Origin: Brachybacterium phenoliresistens
GTDB lineage: Bacteria > Actinomycetota > Actinomycetes > Actinomycetales > Dermabacteraceae
Assembly: GCF_000576425.1 (NCBI RefSeq)
Contig: NZ_KK069988.1
Location: 415,976 to 479,975, forward strand
Reading direction: 5' to 3'
DNA length: 64,000 bases
The notes below the pieces were generated by a model. That model was not told the origin of the DNA, did not search any database, and saw only the letters and a program-made list of their open reading frames with translations. The position numbers and the translations under genes are program-made. Shown in pieces: positions 33,783 to 42,459 of this stretch (positions within the stretch are counted from its first letter, which is position 1; each line of letters starts with the position of its first letter).

Positions 33783-33788
33783 TAGCGT
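33783..33788 (+). promoter_or_regulatory. -10 box for the DedA gene
   Basis: TAGCGT 32 bases before the ATG at 33820. A GTG overlapping this box is in frame but unlikely as the start. Confidence 0.4.
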
Positions 33789-33819
33789 GGAAGCACCTCC
33801 TACCCGGAAGCCTGCCACC

Positions 33820-34548
33820 ATGGAATCGCTGCTCCAGCTCCTCGAGGCGACCCTCGCCTCCCCCTGGCTCTACGCCCTGATCCTGGCGGCCGTCGCCGTC
33901 GACGTCCTGCTGCCCCTCGTGCCCGCCGAGACGATGGTGATCGCCGCCGGAGCCTTCGTCGCCGCCGGGCAGGTCGACCCGGTGCTGCTGGTGCTCAGCG
34001 CCGCCTCCGGCGCGCTGATCGGCGACCTGGCCGCGCATCATGTCGGGCGCGCCGCCGGTCCGCTGGCCCGCTGGGCCCGTCGCTCGCGGATCGCCGACGG
34101 CCTCTTCCGCTGGGCGGAGGCCGGGCTCGAGCAGCGCGCGGCCGGGATCATCATGGCCGGCCGGTTCATCCCCGGCGGGCGCACCGCCACGGCCATCACC
34201 TCGGGCGTCCTGCACTTTCCCCGGCGGCGCTTCGTGCTGTGGGCCGCGCTCGCCGGCATCGTCTGGTCGCTGTACAGCGCGGGGATCGGCATGCTGGGCG
34301 GCGCCGCCTTCCGCGACCGACCGCTGGTGGGGGTCGCGGTCGGCATCGGCGCGGCGCTGCTCCTCGGCGGCGGGGCGGAGCTCCTGCGGGCCCGGCGCAC
34401 GGCCCGCTCCCGTCCGGGCGCGGACGGCGCGGCGGCGGCGACGGACGACGTCCCCGCGCCGCGGCAGGCGGCGCAGCCGGCCCCGGATCCGGGACGGGGC
34501 GGCGCCGGGTCTCAGTCGGCCCCGGCCCAGGGCATCTGCGTGCCGTGA
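33820..34548 (+). CDS. DedA-family membrane protein
   Basis: A 242-residue DedA (SNARE-associated/VTT) protein with about five hydrophobic segments. Key features are the reentrant segments VDVLLPLVPAETMVIAAGAF (about residues 26-45) and GRFIPGGRTATAITSGVLHFP (about 119-139). The second contains the conserved FxRFxPxxR-like arginine motif. DedA proteins are lipid carriers (undecaprenyl phosphate or phospholipid flipping) needed for proton-motive-force and envelope homeostasis. A hydrophilic Ala/Pro/Arg tail (~50 residues) ends the protein; its last 37 bases overlap the convergent UspA gene. Confidence 0.88.
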   Translation: MESLLQLLEATLASPWLYALILAAVAVDVLLPLVPAETMVIAAGAFVAAGQVDPVLLVLSAASGALIGDLAAHHVGRAAGPLARWARRSRIADGLFRWAEAGLEQRAAGIIMAGRFIPGGRTATAITSGVLHFPRRRFVLWAALAGIVWSLYSAGIGMLGGAAFRDRPLVGVAVGIGAALLLGGGAELLRARRTARSRPGADGAAAATDDVPAPRQAAQPAPDPGRGGAGSQSAPAQGICVP

Positions 34549-35012
34549 GGCTGGGGGTCCAGCGGCACCACGAGCACGGGGCGGTGCTGATGGTGGGCCA
34601 GGTGGGCGGCGACGGATCCGCTGAGGAACTCCCGCAGGGAGCCGCGCAGCCCCGCCTCGCGGGTGCCGACCACGATCATGATCGCGTCCAGCTGCTCGGC
34701 GAGATCGGACAGCTCGACCGCGGGATTGCCGGCGAGCGCCCGCACCGACCAGCTGATGCCGCGGCCCTCGAGGGTGCGGCCGATGCTCTGCTCGAGCATG
34801 GGGTCGAACCGCTCCGCCTTCTCGTCCATGAGCTCGGGGTCGATCGACGAGGCGATGATCGTCCCGTCCAAGCTCTGGGCGACGGTATATCGGGCGATGT
34901 CCACGCTCGCGCAGACCAGATCCGCGCCGAACCGGGAGGCGAAGTCCGCGGCGGTCTCCACCACGGCCGACGGCTGCCCGGGGATGACTCCCACGACCAC
35001 ATGAGCGTTCAT
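34512..35012 (-). CDS. Universal stress protein (UspA family)
   Basis: A 166-residue single-domain Usp. It begins VVVGVIPGQPSAVVETAADFA and ends with IMIVVGTREAG and SGSVAAHLAHHQHRPVLVVP. The ATP-binding motif G-2x-G-9x-G-(S/T) is partly visible (GTREAGLRGSLREFLSGSVA). It would be an ATP-binding stress protein of unknown partner. ATG 35012 is chosen because the family sequence begins there. The 3' end overlaps the DedA gene by 37 bases in convergent orientation. Confidence 0.9.
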   Translation of the reverse strand: MNAHVVVGVIPGQPSAVVETAADFASRFGADLVCASVDIARYTVAQSLDGTIIASSIDPELMDEKAERFDPMLEQSIGRTLEGRGISWSVRALAGNPAVELSDLAEQLDAIMIVVGTREAGLRGSLREFLSGSVAAHLAHHQHRPVLVVPLDPQPHGTQMPWAGAD

Positions 35013-35185
35013 GACCCGATGGTCGCACATCCCGGCCCCTCGCGCGAGACGCAGGTCACACTGTGATGGGCTCGTGTCCCCAGGAATACTTCTGACGCCC
35101 GGAAGTTGGGATAGGGGCACGTGCCTCCGCCGGCCCCTCGGCCGCCCGGAGGCAGATCACGCGACGCAGAAAGCCGGACGCCCCC

Positions 35186-36265
35186 ATGACCCACGCCCTG
35201 TTCACCCCGATCACCCTGCGCGGCCTCGAGATCCGCAACCGGATCTGGGTGCCGCCGATGTGCATGTACTCCGCCCTCGCCGAGGACGGCGTGGTCACGC
35301 CCTTCCATCTCATGCACTACGGGTCGTTCGCGCGCGGGGGCGCCGGGGCGATCATCGTCGAGGCGACCGGGGTGGTGCCCGAGGGACGCATCTCCCCGCG
35401 CGACTCGGGCCTGTGGAACGACGTCCAGCGCGACGCCCTGGTCCCGATCGTGCAGCTGGCCCACGACCACGGCGCCGCCATCGGCATCCAGCTCGCGCAT
35501 GCCGGGCGCAAAGCCTCCACCCATCCGGGATGGGGCACCGACAGCTCCGGCAGCCTGGGCGCGGAGGAAGGCGCCTGGCGCACCGTCGCCCCCTCGGCGA
35601 TCCCCTTCCCCGGCCTGGACGTGCCCGAGGCGCTGGACGCCGCCGGCATCGACGCGGTGGTCGAGGCCTTCGCCGCCTCCGCCGTGCGCGCCGCGCAGGC
35701 CGGGTTCGACCTCGTCGAGGTCCACGCCGCCCACGGGTACCTGCTGCACGAGTTCCTGTCCCCGCTGAGCAACGAGCGCACCGACGAGTACGGCGGCGAC
35801 CTCGCCGGCCGCGCCCGCCTGCTCCTGCGCGTGGTCGACGCCGTGCGCGAGGCCGTCGGCGAGGACATGCCGGTGCTGGTGCGCCTGTCGGGCACCGACT
35901 GGCTCGAGGGCGGCCTCACGCTCGAGGAGGTGGGACAGGTCGGGGCATGGCTGTCCGAGCACGGCGTGGACATGCTCGACGTCTCCAGCGGCGGCAACCT
36001 CCACCCGGCGCCGATCCCCGTCGGCCCCGGCTACCAGGTCCCCCTGGCCGCCGCGGTGAAGCAGGCCAGCGGCCTGCCCACCGCCGCCGTCGGGATGATC
36101 GACGAGCCCTTCCAGGCCGAGCAGGTCGTCGCGACCGGCCAGGCCGACGTGGTGCTGCTGGGCCGCGAGATGCTGCGCGACCAGAACTTCCCGATCCGGG
36201 CCGCCAAGGCGCTGCGCTTCGCCGGCCACTACATCACCCCGCAGTACGAGCGCGCCCACTCCTGA
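35186..36265 (+). CDS. namA: Old yellow enzyme (YqjM/NamA-type NADPH:flavin oxidoreductase)
   Basis: A 359-residue FMN ene-reductase of the thermophilic-like OYE class. The regulatory cysteine is in PPMCMYS (about residue 28), the substrate-binding His pair region is LAHAGRKAS (about 98), followed by FDLVEVHAAHGYLLHEFLSP and RYxxD-type LSNERTDEYGG, and VLLGREMLRDQNF binding FMN. It reduces activated alkenes or xenobiotics in related species. ATG 35186 has no obvious Shine-Dalgarno; a GCCTCCG/CGGAGGC inverted repeat lies ~30 bases upstream. A hairpin at 36326 ends the unit. Confidence 0.9.
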   Translation: MTHALFTPITLRGLEIRNRIWVPPMCMYSALAEDGVVTPFHLMHYGSFARGGAGAIIVEATGVVPEGRISPRDSGLWNDVQRDALVPIVQLAHDHGAAIGIQLAHAGRKASTHPGWGTDSSGSLGAEEGAWRTVAPSAIPFPGLDVPEALDAAGIDAVVEAFAASAVRAAQAGFDLVEVHAAHGYLLHEFLSPLSNERTDEYGGDLAGRARLLLRVVDAVREAVGEDMPVLVRLSGTDWLEGGLTLEEVGQVGAWLSEHGVDMLDVSSGGNLHPAPIPVGPGYQVPLAAAVKQASGLPTAAVGMIDEPFQAEQVVATGQADVVLLGREMLRDQNFPIRAAKALRFAGHYITPQYERAHS

Positions 36266-36325
36266 ACGGGAGACGGGCCGGGGCGCCGGGCAGCGCACCG
36301 GCACCCGCCCGCCGCGCGGCCCCGG

Positions 36326-36359
36326 GGAACGCGGCCTCCGCACCCCGGGGCCGCGTTCC
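36326..36359 (+). terminator. 11-bp hairpin after the old yellow enzyme gene
   Basis: Arms 36326-36336 and 36349-36359 are perfectly complementary with a 12-base loop. It sits immediately before the purU promoter, whose -35 region would overlap its right arm. Confidence 0.65.
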
Positions 36360-36379
36360 GGCGGGGCGGCGCGGGCCGA

Positions 36380-36385
36380 TAGGAT
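36380..36385 (+). promoter_or_regulatory. -10 box of a probable leaderless transcript (purU)
   Basis: TAGGAT seven bases before the ATG at 36393. Confidence 0.5.
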
Positions 36386-36392
36386 TCCGGCC

Positions 36393-37277
36393 ATGTCGAC
36401 CATCCCTGCCCCGCAGTCCCCCGCCGGCGACGTCACCGAGTACGTCCTCACCCTCGTGTGCGAGGACGGTCCGGGGATCGTGCACGGCGTGAGCGGCGCG
36501 GTGGTCGGCATCGACGGCAACATCACCGAGAGCCAGCAGTTCGCGAGCGCGGAGACCGGTCGCTTCTACATGCGCCTCCAGGTCACCTCGCCGGCGAGCG
36601 CGGAGCAGTTCGAGCAGGCCCTGGCGCCCGTGGTGGCCCGCCACCGCATCGAGCACGTCCTCGACGTCGCCTGGCGTCCCCGCCGCACGCTGATCCTCGC
36701 CTCCAAGGCCACGCACTGCGTGAACGACCTCCTGTACCAGCGCGCCAGCGGCCACCTGCCCATCGACGTCCCGCTGATCCTCGCCAACCACGACGTGATC
36801 GCCCCGCTGGCCCAGCACTACGGCGTCCCCTTCGAGCACCGCGCGGTCGCCGGTCCCGAGGACAAGGCGGCCTTCGAGGCGCGCGTGCTCGAGATCGTCC
36901 AGGAGGCGGACATCGAGCTGGTGGTCCTGGCCCGGTACATGCAGATCCTCTCCCCGGAGCTGTGCGAGGCGCTCGCCGGACGCTGCATCAACATCCACCA
37001 CTCGTTCCTGCCCGGCTTCAAGGGCGCCAACCCCTACCGGCAGGCGTACGCCCGCGGGGTCAAGCAGATCGGGGCGACCGCGCACTTCGTGACGACCGAC
37101 CTCGACGAGGGGCCGATCATCGAGCAGGACGTGATCCGCGTGGACCACACGCGCTCCCCCCGCGAGCTGATGGCCATCGGCCAGGACGCGGAGTCCCGCA
37201 CGCTGCGCCAGGCGGTCGGCTGGTTCGCCCAGTCGCGCGTGCTGCTGGACGGCACCCGCACCATCATCTTCCGCTGA
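36393..37277 (+). CDS. purU: Formyltetrahydrofolate deformylase
   Basis: A 294-residue enzyme that hydrolyses 10-formyltetrahydrofolate to formate and tetrahydrofolate, balancing one-carbon pools and supplying formate for purine synthesis. An N-terminal ACT domain (about residues 16-90; LTLVCEDGPGIVHGVSG) is followed by the formyltransferase-fold catalytic domain with ANHDVIAPLAQHYGVPF, the catalytic NIHHSFLPGFKGANPYRQA and HFVTTDLDEGPII. Length and motifs are complete. It is monocistronic, between a hairpin and a convergent response regulator gene, and probably leaderless. Confidence 0.94.
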   Translation: MSTIPAPQSPAGDVTEYVLTLVCEDGPGIVHGVSGAVVGIDGNITESQQFASAETGRFYMRLQVTSPASAEQFEQALAPVVARHRIEHVLDVAWRPRRTLILASKATHCVNDLLYQRASGHLPIDVPLILANHDVIAPLAQHYGVPFEHRAVAGPEDKAAFEARVLEIVQEADIELVVLARYMQILSPELCEALAGRCINIHHSFLPGFKGANPYRQAYARGVKQIGATAHFVTTDLDEGPIIEQDVIRVDHTRSPRELMAIGQDAESRTLRQAVGWFAQSRVLLDGTRTIIFR

Positions 37278-37282
37278 GCATC

Positions 37283-37319
37283 GGGCCGGGACCGGATCGC
37301 GAGCCTCGCGTCGGCCCGG
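37283..37319. terminator. Two-layer hairpin between purU and response regulator
   Basis: Outer arms 37283-37289 and 37313-37319 (7 bp) enclose an inner hairpin 37299-37303 with 37307-37311. It lies in the 60-base gap between convergent genes. Confidence 0.5.
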
Positions 37320-37337
37320 CCACGACCCGCCTCCCCG

Positions 37338-37958
37338 TCAGACCAGGCCCTGCTCCCAGGCGGTCCGCACGGCGGAGGCGCGATCGCCGACCCCGAGCTT
37401 CTCGTAGACGTGCACCAGGTGCGTCTTCACGGTCGCCTCGCCGATCCCCAGCCGCGTGGCCACCGCCCGATTGGTGCAGCCGTCGGCGACCAGGCGCAGC
37501 ACCTCGCTCTCGCGGGCGCTGAGCGAGGGCCGCGACTGCCGGGCCCCGGTGAGGGCGGCCAGCGCCGCCGGCACCAGCACCGGGCGGCCCGCCGCCAGGT
37601 CGTGGACGGCACGCACCAGCTCCGGGCCGCGGGCGTCCTTGAGCAGATACCCGTCGGCCCCCGCGTCCAGGGCGCCGACGATCTCGCGGTCCGTGTCGTA
37701 GGTGGTCAGCACCAGCACCCGGGTGCGGTCCCCGCGCCCGCGCAGCGCCCGGATCGCCTCGACCCCGCCCAGGCGCGGCATCCGCAGGTCCATGAGGACG
37801 ACCTCGGGGGCGTGCTCGGCGATCATCGCGAGCGCCTCCTGCCCGTCCTCGGCGGAGCCGACGACCTCGATCCCGGGCCCCGCGCCGAGCATGGCGACGA
37901 GACCGTCGCGCACCACGGGATGGTCGTCCACCACCAGCACCCGCACCGTCGCGGTCAT
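37338..37958 (-). CDS. NarL/LuxR-family response regulator (second pair)
   Basis: A 206-residue response regulator. The receiver has VVDDHPVVRDG, phosphoacceptor Asp in VVLMDLRMP (about 56) and Lys in YLLKDARG; the C-terminal HTH is LSARESEVLRLVADGCTNRAVATRLGIGEATVKTHL. The ATG overlaps the kinase stop by four bases (ATGA). The longer frame to 38390 runs into the kinase gene and is rejected. Confidence 0.93.
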   Translation of the reverse strand: MTATVRVLVVDDHPVVRDGLVAMLGAGPGIEVVGSAEDGQEALAMIAEHAPEVVLMDLRMPRLGGVEAIRALRGRGDRTRVLVLTTYDTDREIVGALDAGADGYLLKDARGPELVRAVHDLAAGRPVLVPAALAALTGARQSRPSLSARESEVLRLVADGCTNRAVATRLGIGEATVKTHLVHVYEKLGVGDRASAVRTAWEQGLV

Positions 37959-39226
37959 CGCGGGACCCTCGCGGTGAGGAGGGTCCCCTGCCCGGGGGCG
38001 GTCTCGACCTGCAGGCTCCCGCCGGTCTCGGCGACGCGCTCGCGCATGCTGCGCAGGCCGTGGCCGCCGGCGGGAACTGCCGCGGGGTCGAAGCCGGAGC
38101 CGTCGTCGCGGATCCGCAGCAGGGCGTCCCCGTCCTGGGCAGAGAGCGTGATCTCGACGCTGCCGGCGCGGGAGTGGCGGGCCACGTTCGCCAGCGCCTC
38201 CTGGGTGACGCGGATCAGCACATGCGGGTGCGGGCAGGGCCGGGGCGCCTCGTCCGCGTCGAAGGTCGCCACCACCCGGTGGGCCCGGGCCCAGCGGCCC
38301 ACGATCTCTCCGAGCACCTCCACGGGGTCCCCCTCCCCCAGCTGCTGCGGGGCGAGGGCCTCCACGGCGCGCCGGGCGTCGACCAGGCATTCGCGCGCGG
38401 TGTCCTCGGCGATGGCGATGCGCTGGCGGGCCGGGTCGCCCAGGGCGTCGGCCGGCAGCGCCTCGAGCTGGCGGATCACGCCCACCAGGCCCTGGGCGAC
38501 GGTGTCATGGATCTCCCGGGCCAGGCGGGTGCGCTCGGCCAGGACGCCGCTCTCGCGGGCCCGGCGCAGCAGCTCCTCCTGCAGGGCCTGGTTCTCCCGG
38601 GTGGCCAGGTCCAGCTCCCGGGCGGCCTGCTCGCGCGCGGCCACCTGCCGCTCCCGCTCGTCGGCGAGGTACCCCATCCCCAGGCTCAGCATCACGTTGA
38701 CCAGCAGCAGCAGGCCGAACAGGGCGGGGACCGCCGCGACGCCGGAGGGCCCGCCGGACTGTCCGAAGGCGCAGATCATGGCGGTGACGATGACGGAGAC
38801 GAGCGCCGTGCGCCTGGTGAGGAAGCGAGAGGCGTCGATGTACCCGGTGAAGGCGTAGATGCAGGCCAGGGGGTTCAGGGCCACCGTCAGCAGGACCAGT
38901 GCCTGGTGGAGGACGAACAGGCCGGTCAGCAGCGGGTCCCCGGGGCCGCGGCGGTGCGCGCGGCGGGTCATGAGCATCCGCAGCAGCAGCGTGGCGGCGG
39001 CAGGCGCCAGCGAGTACGGCACGGAGCTCTCGTATCCGAACGAGGGCGAGACCTGCCACCCCACGCCGAAGGACACCGCGGCGAGGACCACCGGCAGCCA
39101 GGTCTCGAGGAAGCGTCCCATCGGGCTGTCGGTCGCGGGGATCGGCCCGACCATCGCGGGACGTCCCGGGGGCCCGAGGAACTCCCGCGGGGAGCCGGGG
39201 GTGATCCGGGGGGAGTCGGCGAGCAT
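37955..39226 (-). CDS. Sensor histidine kinase (second pair)
   Basis: A 423-residue HisKA_3 kinase. About five membrane segments (roughly residues 35-185) are followed by a coiled linker, the dimerisation helix REIHDTVAQGLVGVIRQLEAL with the phospho-His, and an HATPase domain (QEALANVARHS; DDGSGFDPAAVPAGGHGLRSMRERV). No extracellular domain is visible, as in DesK-type sensors. ATG 39226 is taken because GGGGGA lies just upstream and the family sequence starts near there; a 25-residue longer start at 39301 is possible. It is divergent from the acyltransferase gene. Confidence 0.88.
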   Translation of the reverse strand: MLADSPRITPGSPREFLGPPGRPAMVGPIPATDSPMGRFLETWLPVVLAAVSFGVGWQVSPSFGYESSVPYSLAPAAATLLLRMLMTRRAHRRGPGDPLLTGLFVLHQALVLLTVALNPLACIYAFTGYIDASRFLTRRTALVSVIVTAMICAFGQSGGPSGVAAVPALFGLLLLVNVMLSLGMGYLADERERQVAAREQAARELDLATRENQALQEELLRRARESGVLAERTRLAREIHDTVAQGLVGVIRQLEALPADALGDPARQRIAIAEDTARECLVDARRAVEALAPQQLGEGDPVEVLGEIVGRWARAHRVVATFDADEAPRPCPHPHVLIRVTQEALANVARHSRAGSVEITLSAQDGDALLRIRDDGSGFDPAAVPAGGHGLRSMRERVAETGGSLQVETAPGQGTLLTARVPR

Positions 39227-39335
39227 GTCCCCCAGTCTCCCCCGGCGCCCCGGTGCCGCACCAGCGATGGGGCATCCACCGATCGATGGAGCCTCGCCCA
39301 CCCGGTCGGGGGAGGCCGCGCCGCGCGGCCCCGCC

Positions 39336-39341
39336 TAGCGT
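39336..39341 (+). promoter_or_regulatory. -10 box of a probable leaderless transcript (39349 gene)
   Basis: TAGCGT seven bases before the ATG at 39349. Confidence 0.5.
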
Positions 39342-39348
39342 CGGTGCC

Positions 39349-40536
39349 ATGACATCCGCATCCTCCTCCGCGACCGCGCCGGCACGCACCGGCGCCGACC
39401 CCTCCCCCGCCCGCCTCCACCACCTCGACGCCCTGCGCGGCGGCGCGCTGCTGCTGGGCGTCGTCCTGCACACCCTGCTCGGCTTCGTGCCCGGGCAGTC
39501 CTGGCTGTTCATCGACTCCCGGCCGGCAGGCTGGGCGCTGCCCGTCATCTTCGTCATCCATCTGTTCCGGATGGTGCTGTTCATGATGCTGGCCGGGTTC
39601 TTCGGCCGGATGGTGCTGCACCGCCGCGGCGCCGGCGCCTACGTGAAGGACCGCCTGCTGCGCATCGGGCTGCCGCTGGTGGCGTTCTGGCCGCTGGCCG
39701 TGCTGACGCTGCCGATCGTGATCGTCGTCGGCTCCGCCCTGCGCGGGACGGAGATCCCCACCGACCCCCGCGCCGCCGAGCAGCCGGGCCTGCTGGACAT
39801 GCTCACCCCCGGCCAGCTCTGGTTCCTGCTGCTCCTGCTGGAGATCGCCCTGGTGGTCGTCCTCTCCCGGGCGATCCTGCTGCGCGTCCTCGGCACGGAG
39901 CGCGCCGGGGCGATCTCCCGCCGCCTCGGCGCGGTGCTCGCCTCCCCCGCCGGCATCGCCATCGCCGCGGTGCCCTACGGACTGGGCCTGCTCGCCCAGG
40001 GCGTGCGCACCGGCGGGATCCAGGAGCCGCTGACCATCGTCCCGGTGCCGGGCGCGAGCATCGCCTACCTGGGCGCGTTCCTGGTGGGCTGGTTCCTGCA
40101 CGCCGCCCCCGGCTCCCTGGCGCAGGTAGCCCGGGCCTGGCCGGTCAAGCTCGCGCTCGCCGGCGTGCTCTCGGTCCTCGCCTTCCTGGTCCCCGGGCCG
40201 ATGGAGATCGTCCTGGTGCCCCTGGCCTCGTGGGCCTGGGTGCATGCCCTGGTCGGGGTGACCGCACGGTTCCTGGACCGGGAGATCCCCGCGATCCGGT
40301 ACCTGGCCGATGCCTCGTACTGGATCTACCTGATGCACCTGCCGCTGGTGGTGGCCCTGGGCATGGCGCTCGGCGACCTGCCCTGGCCGGCCCTGGTGAA
40401 GGTGGCGGTGAACCTCGTGGTCACCACCGGCCTGCTGGTGCTGGTCTACGACGCGATCGTGCGCAGCACCTGGATCGGCCGATGGCTGAGCGGGCATCGC
40501 CGCCCCCGGGCGATCCTCACCCGGGCACGGCGATGA
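39349..40536 (+). CDS. Acyltransferase-3 family membrane protein
   Basis: A 395-residue integral membrane O-acyltransferase of the acyltransferase 3 (OpgC/glucan-biosynthesis-like) type with about ten membrane segments. Features are HHLDALRGGALLLGVVLHT with the conserved catalytic His region at the first helix, FFGRMVLHRRGAGAYVKDRLLRIGLPL, and SYWIYLMHLPLVV at the last helices. These enzymes acylate cell-surface glycans, antibiotics or lipids; substrate unknown. TAGCGT before the ATG and no ribosome binding site suggest a leaderless message. It converges on the ABC permease gene. Confidence 0.86.
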   Translation: MTSASSSATAPARTGADPSPARLHHLDALRGGALLLGVVLHTLLGFVPGQSWLFIDSRPAGWALPVIFVIHLFRMVLFMMLAGFFGRMVLHRRGAGAYVKDRLLRIGLPLVAFWPLAVLTLPIVIVVGSALRGTEIPTDPRAAEQPGLLDMLTPGQLWFLLLLLEIALVVVLSRAILLRVLGTERAGAISRRLGAVLASPAGIAIAAVPYGLGLLAQGVRTGGIQEPLTIVPVPGASIAYLGAFLVGWFLHAAPGSLAQVARAWPVKLALAGVLSVLAFLVPGPMEIVLVPLASWAWVHALVGVTARFLDREIPAIRYLADASYWIYLMHLPLVVALGMALGDLPWPALVKVAVNLVVTTGLLVLVYDAIVRSTWIGRWLSGHRRPRAILTRARR

Positions 40537-40618
40537 GCGAGGGCTGAGGTCCGATCAGCCCTGCTGATCCCGGCCGATCGGATCGGCACCGACCTGCGCC
40601 GCCGCTCGTGCCTCGCCT

Positions 40619-40636
40619 CGGCTCCGGCCGGAGCCG
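40619..40636. terminator. Short palindrome between convergent genes
   Basis: An 18-base perfect palindrome just before the stop of the minus-strand permease gene. A second 6-bp hairpin lies at 40553-40569. Either could end transcripts in the 106-base gap. Confidence 0.35.
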
Positions 40637-40642
40637 GTCCGA

Positions 40643-41512
40643 TCAGCCCTTGACGCCTCCCGCTGCGGCGAATCCCGTGCCGAGGCTGCGGCCCATGATG
40701 AGGTACAGGGCCACCACCGGCAGCGAGTAGAAGATCGAGAACGCGGCCAGCTGCCCGTAGGCGACCTGCCCGTACTGCGAGGAGAAGGTGTACAGGGTCA
40801 CCGCCGCCGGCAGCTGGTCCGGGCTCAGCAGCAGCATGAACGGCACGAAGAAGTTCCCCCACATCCCCACGAAGGTGAAGATCGTCGCGACCGCGAGGCC
40901 GGAGCGCATCAGCGGGATCACCACCGAGCGCAGGGTCCGCAGCACCCCCGCCCCCTCGGTCCACGCCGACTCCTCGATCTCCACGGGCACGGCATCCATG
41001 AACCCCTTGGTGAGGAAGATGGCGTAGGGAAGCGACGAGGCGCCCAGGAACAGGATCGCCCCGACCATCGAGTCGATCAGGTTGACCTGCACGAACAGCG
41101 AGTAGACCGGGATCATGATCGCGGTGATCGGCAGGCCCGTGGCGAAGATGACCGTCAGCAGCAGGGGGCGCTTGGCCGCGAAGCGGTACCGGGAGAAGGG
41201 ATAGGCGCACAGCACCGCGGCGACCATGGTGACGATCGTGGCGCCGCCGCACAGGATCAGCGAGTTCGCCAGCGGACGGAACGTCGTCTCCGTGTTCCAG
41301 ATGGCGGCGAAGTTGCCCAGGCTCCACTGCTGCGGCCAGGAGACGGCGAGGGTGGCGCTGGTGTCGAAGGAGGCGAGCACCACCCACAGCAGCGGGATCA
41401 GGAAGGCGACGCCGATGACGGTGATGGCGAGGCTGGAGGCGGTCTCCACGGTGCGCTCGCGCGGGCCCTTGCCGCTGCGGCGGGGGCGGACGGGGGTGCG
41501 GGAGGCGGTCAT
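40643..41512 (-). CDS. Carbohydrate ABC transporter permease (MalG-type)
   Basis: A 289-residue CUT1-family permease with six membrane segments; the N-terminus is basic. The EAA-type loop that contacts the ATPase reads EIEESAWTEGAGVLRTLRSVVIPLM (about residues 172-196). It forms a heterodimer with the permease encoded upstream, whose stop codon overlaps its ATG by four bases. The importer lacks an ATPase gene here, so a shared MsmK/UgpC-like ATPase elsewhere is likely. Confidence 0.92.
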   Translation of the reverse strand: MTASRTPVRPRRSGKGPRERTVETASSLAITVIGVAFLIPLLWVVLASFDTSATLAVSWPQQWSLGNFAAIWNTETTFRPLANSLILCGGATIVTMVAAVLCAYPFSRYRFAAKRPLLLTVIFATGLPITAIMIPVYSLFVQVNLIDSMVGAILFLGASSLPYAIFLTKGFMDAVPVEIEESAWTEGAGVLRTLRSVVIPLMRSGLAVATIFTFVGMWGNFFVPFMLLLSPDQLPAAVTLYTFSSQYGQVAYGQLAAFSIFYSLPVVALYLIMGRSLGTGFAAAGGVKG

Positions 41513-42459
41513 CGCTTGTCCTCCTCGGGGAGCAGGCGCAGGTAGACGAGGGAGGCGACCGCGCCGATCAGCAGCAGGATCAGGGCGACCGCGGTGCCGT
41601 AGCCGAGCTGGCCGTAGGAGAAGGCCTGCTCGTACATGTACAGCGGCAGGGTCTGGCTCTTCCGGGCCGGGCCGCCCCCGGTCATGATGAAGATCAGCCC
41701 GAAGACCGACAGGGTCTGCAGGGTGATCAGCATGAGATTGGTGGCGATCGCGGGGCGCAGCAGCGGCAGCGTGATCGACCAGAACCGGCGCACGGGCCCG
41801 GCGCCGTCCATGGCCGCCGACTCCTGCACGTCGCCGGGGATCGCCCCCAGCGCCGCGGAGTACACGAGCATCGAGAAGGCCGCTCCGCGCCAGATGTTCG
41901 CGAAGCTCACGGCGATGATCGGCGCGCTGAACAGCAGGGTCTGCTTCGGCAGGCCGACCACGCCGAGGATCGCGTCGAGGCTGCCGCCGTCGGCGAAGAA
42001 CGTGTACAGCAGGTATCCGGCGACCACCTCGGGGAGGATCCAGGCGGCGATCACGATCGAGGTCATCACGAAGGCGACGGCACGATGCGCCCGTTCCATG
42101 AGCAGCGCCAGCGTCATCCCCAGCACGTTCTGGCCGATCACGGCGGAGATGGTGGTGAACACGATCGTGAGCACGACCGCGTTCCAGAAGTCCCCGTCCC
42201 CCAGGGCCCGGGCGAAGTTGTCCAGGCCCACGAAGGAGGTGTCCGCAGCGCCCTCCCCGCGGATCGCCTTGTCGGTGAAGGCCAGGTACAGCGAGTACAG
42301 GATGGGCCCGGCCATGAAGGCGAGCAGCAGGATCGCGGCCGGGAGCATCGGCAGGGCGCGCACCAGGGACAGACGGTCCCCGATTCCCGCCCGGCGGCGG
42401 GACCGCCCGGTGCCGCGGCGGCCGGCCTCGGGGCGTGCGGCGGATGCCGTGGTGCTCAT
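41509..42459 (-). CDS. Carbohydrate ABC transporter permease (MalF-type)
   Basis: A 316-residue CUT1 permease with a basic N-terminus (RRGTGRSRRRAG), six membrane segments and an EAA loop DVQESAAMDGAGPVRRFWSITLPLL. ATG 42459 follows GAGGAGGAGC. It overlaps both neighbours by four bases (ATGA), so the solute-binding protein and both permeases are translated as one coupled operon in the order binding protein, MalF-type, MalG-type. Confidence 0.92.
   Translation of the reverse strand: MSTTASAARPEAGRRGTGRSRRRAGIGDRLSLVRALPMLPAAILLLAFMAGPILYSLYLAFTDKAIRGEGAADTSFVGLDNFARALGDGDFWNAVVLTIVFTTISAVIGQNVLGMTLALLMERAHRAVAFVMTSIVIAAWILPEVVAGYLLYTFFADGGSLDAILGVVGLPKQTLLFSAPIIAVSFANIWRGAAFSMLVYSAALGAIPGDVQESAAMDGAGPVRRFWSITLPLLRPAIATNLMLITLQTLSVFGLIFIMTGGGPARKSQTLPLYMYEQAFSYGQLGYGTAVALILLLIGAVASLVYLRLLPEEDKR

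Noticed and set aside
37959-38390. Extended N-terminus of the second response regulator
   Set aside because: It reads the kinase gene in the wrong frame; the receiver domain starts at the ATG at 37958.
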